NCBI GenBank assembly: GCA_023374025.1
Contig: SIJG01000051.1
Coordinates: 622,845 to 686,844, forward strand
Reading direction: 5' to 3'
DNA from: Heterodera schachtii
Lineage: Eukaryota; Nematoda; Chromadorea; Rhabditida; Heteroderidae
Length of the DNA: 64,000 bases
Shown here one piece after another: positions 60,761-64,000 of this stretch. The translations under genes were made by a program, and so were the position numbers. How positions within the stretch are numbered: position 1 is the first letter of the stretch; the number at the start of each line of letters is the position of its first letter. The notes under the pieces were generated by a model. It was not told where the DNA came from, made no database searches, and saw nothing but the letters and a program-made list of their open reading frames with translations.

Positions 60761-63050
60761 GGTGCGACATTTGGGGATTTGCAACTTGGGGACCCGACAT
60801 TTCGGGACCCGACTTTTGGGGATCCCGACATTGGGGGACCCGACATTTAGGGACCCGAATACTTAGGGAACCGGACATTTGGGGACCCGACTTTTGTGGA
60901 CCCGACACTTAGGGAACCCGACATTTGGGGATCCCGACATTTGGGGACCCGAATTTTGGGGACCCGACGCTTAGGGTCCCGACATTTGGGGACCCGATTT
61001 TGTGGATCCCGACATTTGGGAACCCGACACTTAGGGAACCCGACTTTTGGGGATCACGACATTTGGGGATCACGACATTTGGGGACCCGAATTTTGGGAA
61101 CCCGACACTTAGGGATCCCGACATTTTGGGACCCGACTTTTGTGGATTCCGACATTTGGGGACCCGACTTTTGGGGACCCGACACTTAGGGAACCCGACA
61201 TTTGGGGACCCGACTTTTGTGGACCCGACACCTAGGGAACCCGACATTTGGGGATCCCGACATTTGCGGACCCGACTTATGGGAACCCGACATTTGGGGA
61301 CCCGACTTTTGTGGACCCGACACCTAGGGAACCCGACATTTGGGGATCCCGACATTTCGGGACCCGACTTTTGGGGATCCCGACATTGGGGGACCCGACA
61401 TTTAGGGACCCGAATACTTAGGGAACCGGACATTTGGGGACCCGACTTTTGTGGACCCGACACTTAGGGAACCCGACATTTGGGGATCCCGACATTTGGG
61501 GACCCGATTTTGTGGATCCCGACATTTGGGGACCCGACTTTTGGGGACCCGACACTTAGGGAACCCGACATTTGGGGACCCGACTTTTGTGGACCCGACA
61601 CCTAGGGAACCCGACATTTGGGGATCCCGACATTTCGGGACCCGACTTTTGGGGATCCCGACATTGGGGGACCCGACATTTAGGGACCCGAATACTTAGG
61701 GAACCGGACATTTGGGGACCCGACTTTTGTGGACCCGACACTTAGGGAACCCGACATTTGGGGATCCCGACATTTGGGGACCCGATTTTGTGGATCCCGA
61801 CATTTGGGAACCCGACACTTAGGGAACCCGACTTTTGGGGATCACGACATTTGGGGATCACGACATTTGGGGACCCGAATTTTGGGAACCCGACACTTAG
61901 GGATCCCGACATTTTGGGACCCGACTTTTGTGGATTCCGACATTTGGGGACCCGACTTTTGGGGACCCGACACTTAGGGAACCCGACATTTGGGGACCCG
62001 ACTTTTGTGGACCCGACACCTAGGGAACCCGACATTTGGGGATCCCGACATTTGCGGACCCGACTTATGGGAACCCGACAATTAGGGAACCAGACACTCA
62101 GGGAACTCGGCATTTAGGGACCGAACGACATTTTGGGATCCGACACTTAGGTAACCCGACATTTGGCGATTTTATTAAAACAAAAAAAGATTTAAAATTT
62201 AATTTTATGCCCAAAATTAGACAAAATTACGTCTGCTTTAGCCAGAGTTAATTCCATTGCAAAAAAAAAATAATATTTTTAAAATTAACTCTGTTTTCGG
62301 ACTCACCGCGAGAATTTTGAGCCCATAAACCAAGATTTTGTATTCATTATTTATTGTTTAATAGTGGCTAAGTTTGCCCGTCTTCAATCTACGATTGATT
62401 GCCTGTCCTAAGAAACAAGCAAAAACGAATTTGTAGATTTTCTCCAAAACGTTTGTATATGCATTTTTTGCTGCTAAATATTTTAATATAATGCGTTGAA
62501 AATTAATAGTAACCCATTTTGAAGGCTTTGATGCCATTGAGAACCCAAACGATGATGAGATTCTTGCTCATCTCAGATCTTTGCAATACAGACTTATGCG
62601 CATGATTTGGAGAATTGGGACGACCCAAATGGTGTATTCTGTTTTCACATCCCGTTGGCCCTTGGGAAAGGCACTTTAAATAAAAGTTGAAAAATGGTGT
62701 ACTGTACATAAAAAGTTTGTGATTTGTCTATTGTGTTGTGGTTAGTATGGGCTCAAAATTCTGCTACCTCCTCGCGGTGAGTCCGGAAACAGAGTTAATT
62801 TTAAAAATATTATTTTTTTGCAATGGAATTACTCTGGCTAAAGCAGACGTAATTCTGTCTAATTTGGGCATAAAATTAAATTTTAAACATTTTTTTGTTT
62901 TAATAAAATCCCCAAAAGTCGGGTTCCCAAAAGTCGGGTTCCCAAATGTTGGGTTCCCTAAGTGTCGGATCCCCAAATGTCGTGATCCACAAAAGTCGGG
63001 TCCCCAAATGTCGTGATCCCCAAAAGTCGGGTCCCCAAATGTCGGGTTGT
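60761..63050. mobile_element. Large foldback element, GGGGACCCGACATTT repeats
   Basis: The left arm is about 1.4 kb of tandem words of about 15 bp, GGGGACCCGACATTT with variants such as CTTTTGTGGACCCGAC and CACTTAGGGAACCCGA (60761-62165), followed by a unique inner arm (62168-62325). The right side has the inverted inner arm (62748-62911) and only about 135 bp of inverted tandem words (62912-63048). The arms are therefore strongly unequal. The left arm has a higher-order unit of 278 bp (61348-61625 repeated at 61626-61903). The loop (62326-62747) holds a coding-like segment. Many long ORFs across the arms are repeat translations, not genes. No target duplication was identified. Confidence 0.9.
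62512..62679 (+). CDS. Exon-like coding segment in the large foldback loop
   Basis: A + strand frame of 55 codons ends in TAA and follows an AATAG acceptor-like site at 62505-62509. The peptide starts THFEGFDAIENPNDDEILAH and continues LRSLQYRLMRMIW, then ends SRWPLGKAL; composition is normal and G+C by codon position is about 47%, 40% and 45%. A 68-codon frame on the opposite strand (62503-62709) is also open and cannot be excluded. I recognise no family. If real, it would be a terminal exon or a captured fragment carried by the element. Confidence 0.35.
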   Translation, partial: THFEGFDAIENPNDDEILAHLRSLQYRLMRMIWRIGTTQMVYSVFTSRWPLGKAL

Positions 63051-64000
63051 CAACAACAAAAACTACCTGAAATGCTGTCCTGTAAGAATGTTAATTCTCT
63101 TAGACATATTTTCCAAATAATTATTTGGATAAATTTTATTAATTTGTTTGAGTTTCCCGACAATTTTTCGGAAATTTTATGTATTTATTTATTTTTATTT
63201 TGTGCAAAAATGAATTAAATAATTTATTATAACATGATCAATAACGAAATTATTTTTTAAAAGCATTCATTTTATTTGATTATTTTTATTTTTTCTGCAT
63301 TTTTCTTAATTTTAGTTTATATTCTTTCAACTTCATCTTGATCAGCTGCCGAAAAATTTGTAGATCCCAAACAAAATGTTGTTTCTTCATTTCATTTTAA
63401 TAACATTTTCCGTTGTTATTTTTCAAAAAGATAATTAATTAATTCTTTATTTCGAAAAATTTTCTGTTTTTTCTATCCAAAGAGGAATTTTTTCTTTCTA
63501 CGAGGATTTATAGTATTAAATGAAGTTTTTTTTATAATTATTTATATTTTTTCCTGGATTTTATATTATATCATAATTAACACATTCCGTTAATCATTAG
63601 ACAAAATTTCTTACATCTTTATTTTTTATCAAAAGAGGAATTATTTCAGGCATTTTACTTTTTCTCATCAAATATTTGTTTCTAAAAGGATATGATTATT
63701 ATTTATAAAAATTTAAATTTATTTTTAAAAAATTAGATATTTTTTCCTGAGTTTTGTATTATATCATAATTTAGCATATTTTTTCATTGAGGGAATTTAA
63801 GTTTTTTATAATATTGGAATAATATAATTGCTTTTAATTTCCTTTATTTTTTACACATATTATTGTTTTTAAACATTCGTCTACTTGCGTACATAATTTT
63901 TTTCACGTTTGGTTGTTTTTTAGTAGGTTTATGTCGTATCAAAAATTTGTTTGGTATTTTCTTGATGTATTTTTTTCTATTTTTATTGTACATAATTTTA
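63051..64000. other. T-rich block at the window end
   Basis: T-rich + strand, no gene called. A frame of 90 codons starting in the foldback arm and running to 63218 is an artefact of the arm repeat. The switch to T-rich coincides with the right end of the large foldback element. Confidence 0.45.

Noticed and set aside
60896..62251. Many ORFs of 60-184 codons on both strands.
   Set aside because: They translate the 15-bp tandem words of the foldback arm (DPTFG/SPNVG-type periodic peptides) and are open on both strands because the repeat lacks stops.

Overview
This window is extremely A+T-rich eukaryotic nuclear DNA (roughly 80% A+T by eye). It has almost no conventional open reading frames, but it has many transposon-type sequences with exact target-site duplications. 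The organism cannot be named from the sequence. No rRNA, tRNA, spliced leader or recognisable housekeeping gene is visible, and I could not assign any protein to a named family with confidence. A small AT-rich animal or protist genome would fit; that is inference.

Layout. The background falls into long blocks whose + strand is either A-rich (about 1-2040, 16150-21950, 22900-39150, 42780-57050, 57380-60720) or T-rich (about 2080-16140, 21960-22890, 39150-42700 with a short A-rich break, 57060-57340, 63060-64000). The switches are fairly sharp. Within the A-rich blocks, many segments of 60-800 bp are diverged copies of one another, in the same orientation but in shuffled order. The clearest pair is 20195-20980 and 58630-59290.

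Mobile DNA. Four elements have hAT-like termini and perfect 8-bp target-site duplications (7095-7798, 27461-28337, 55033-55594, 56124-56313). Three shorter palindromic elements share the termini GGTWCTT and also have perfect 8-bp duplications (9361-9590, 37127-37348, 48673-49052). One TTAA-flanked element (40034-40537) carries a Pol III B-box in each arm. A 776-bp inverted-repeat element lies at 51572-52347. Three full foldback elements (8096-8726, 14317-15173, 60761-63050) and one half-element (39896-39990) have arms made of tandem repeats of about 13-16 bp, each family with its own repeat word. A GC-rich 157-bp tandem array lies at 59531-60228.

Genes. Only a few pieces look protein-coding, and nearly all are single-exon-sized fragments of normal G+C: 8280-8538 (-) with good splice sites on both sides, inside a foldback loop; 10487-10560 (-); 47104-47233 (+), a possible first exon; 62512-62679 (+) in another foldback loop; and an ORF inside the 40 kb element. 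All four host-like or loop exons with a clear sense strand agree with the rule that the A-rich strand is sense. The window can therefore be read as very long AT-rich introns or intergenic DNA with rare tiny exons, heavily colonised by non-autonomous transposons. That reading is a hypothesis; transcript data would settle it.
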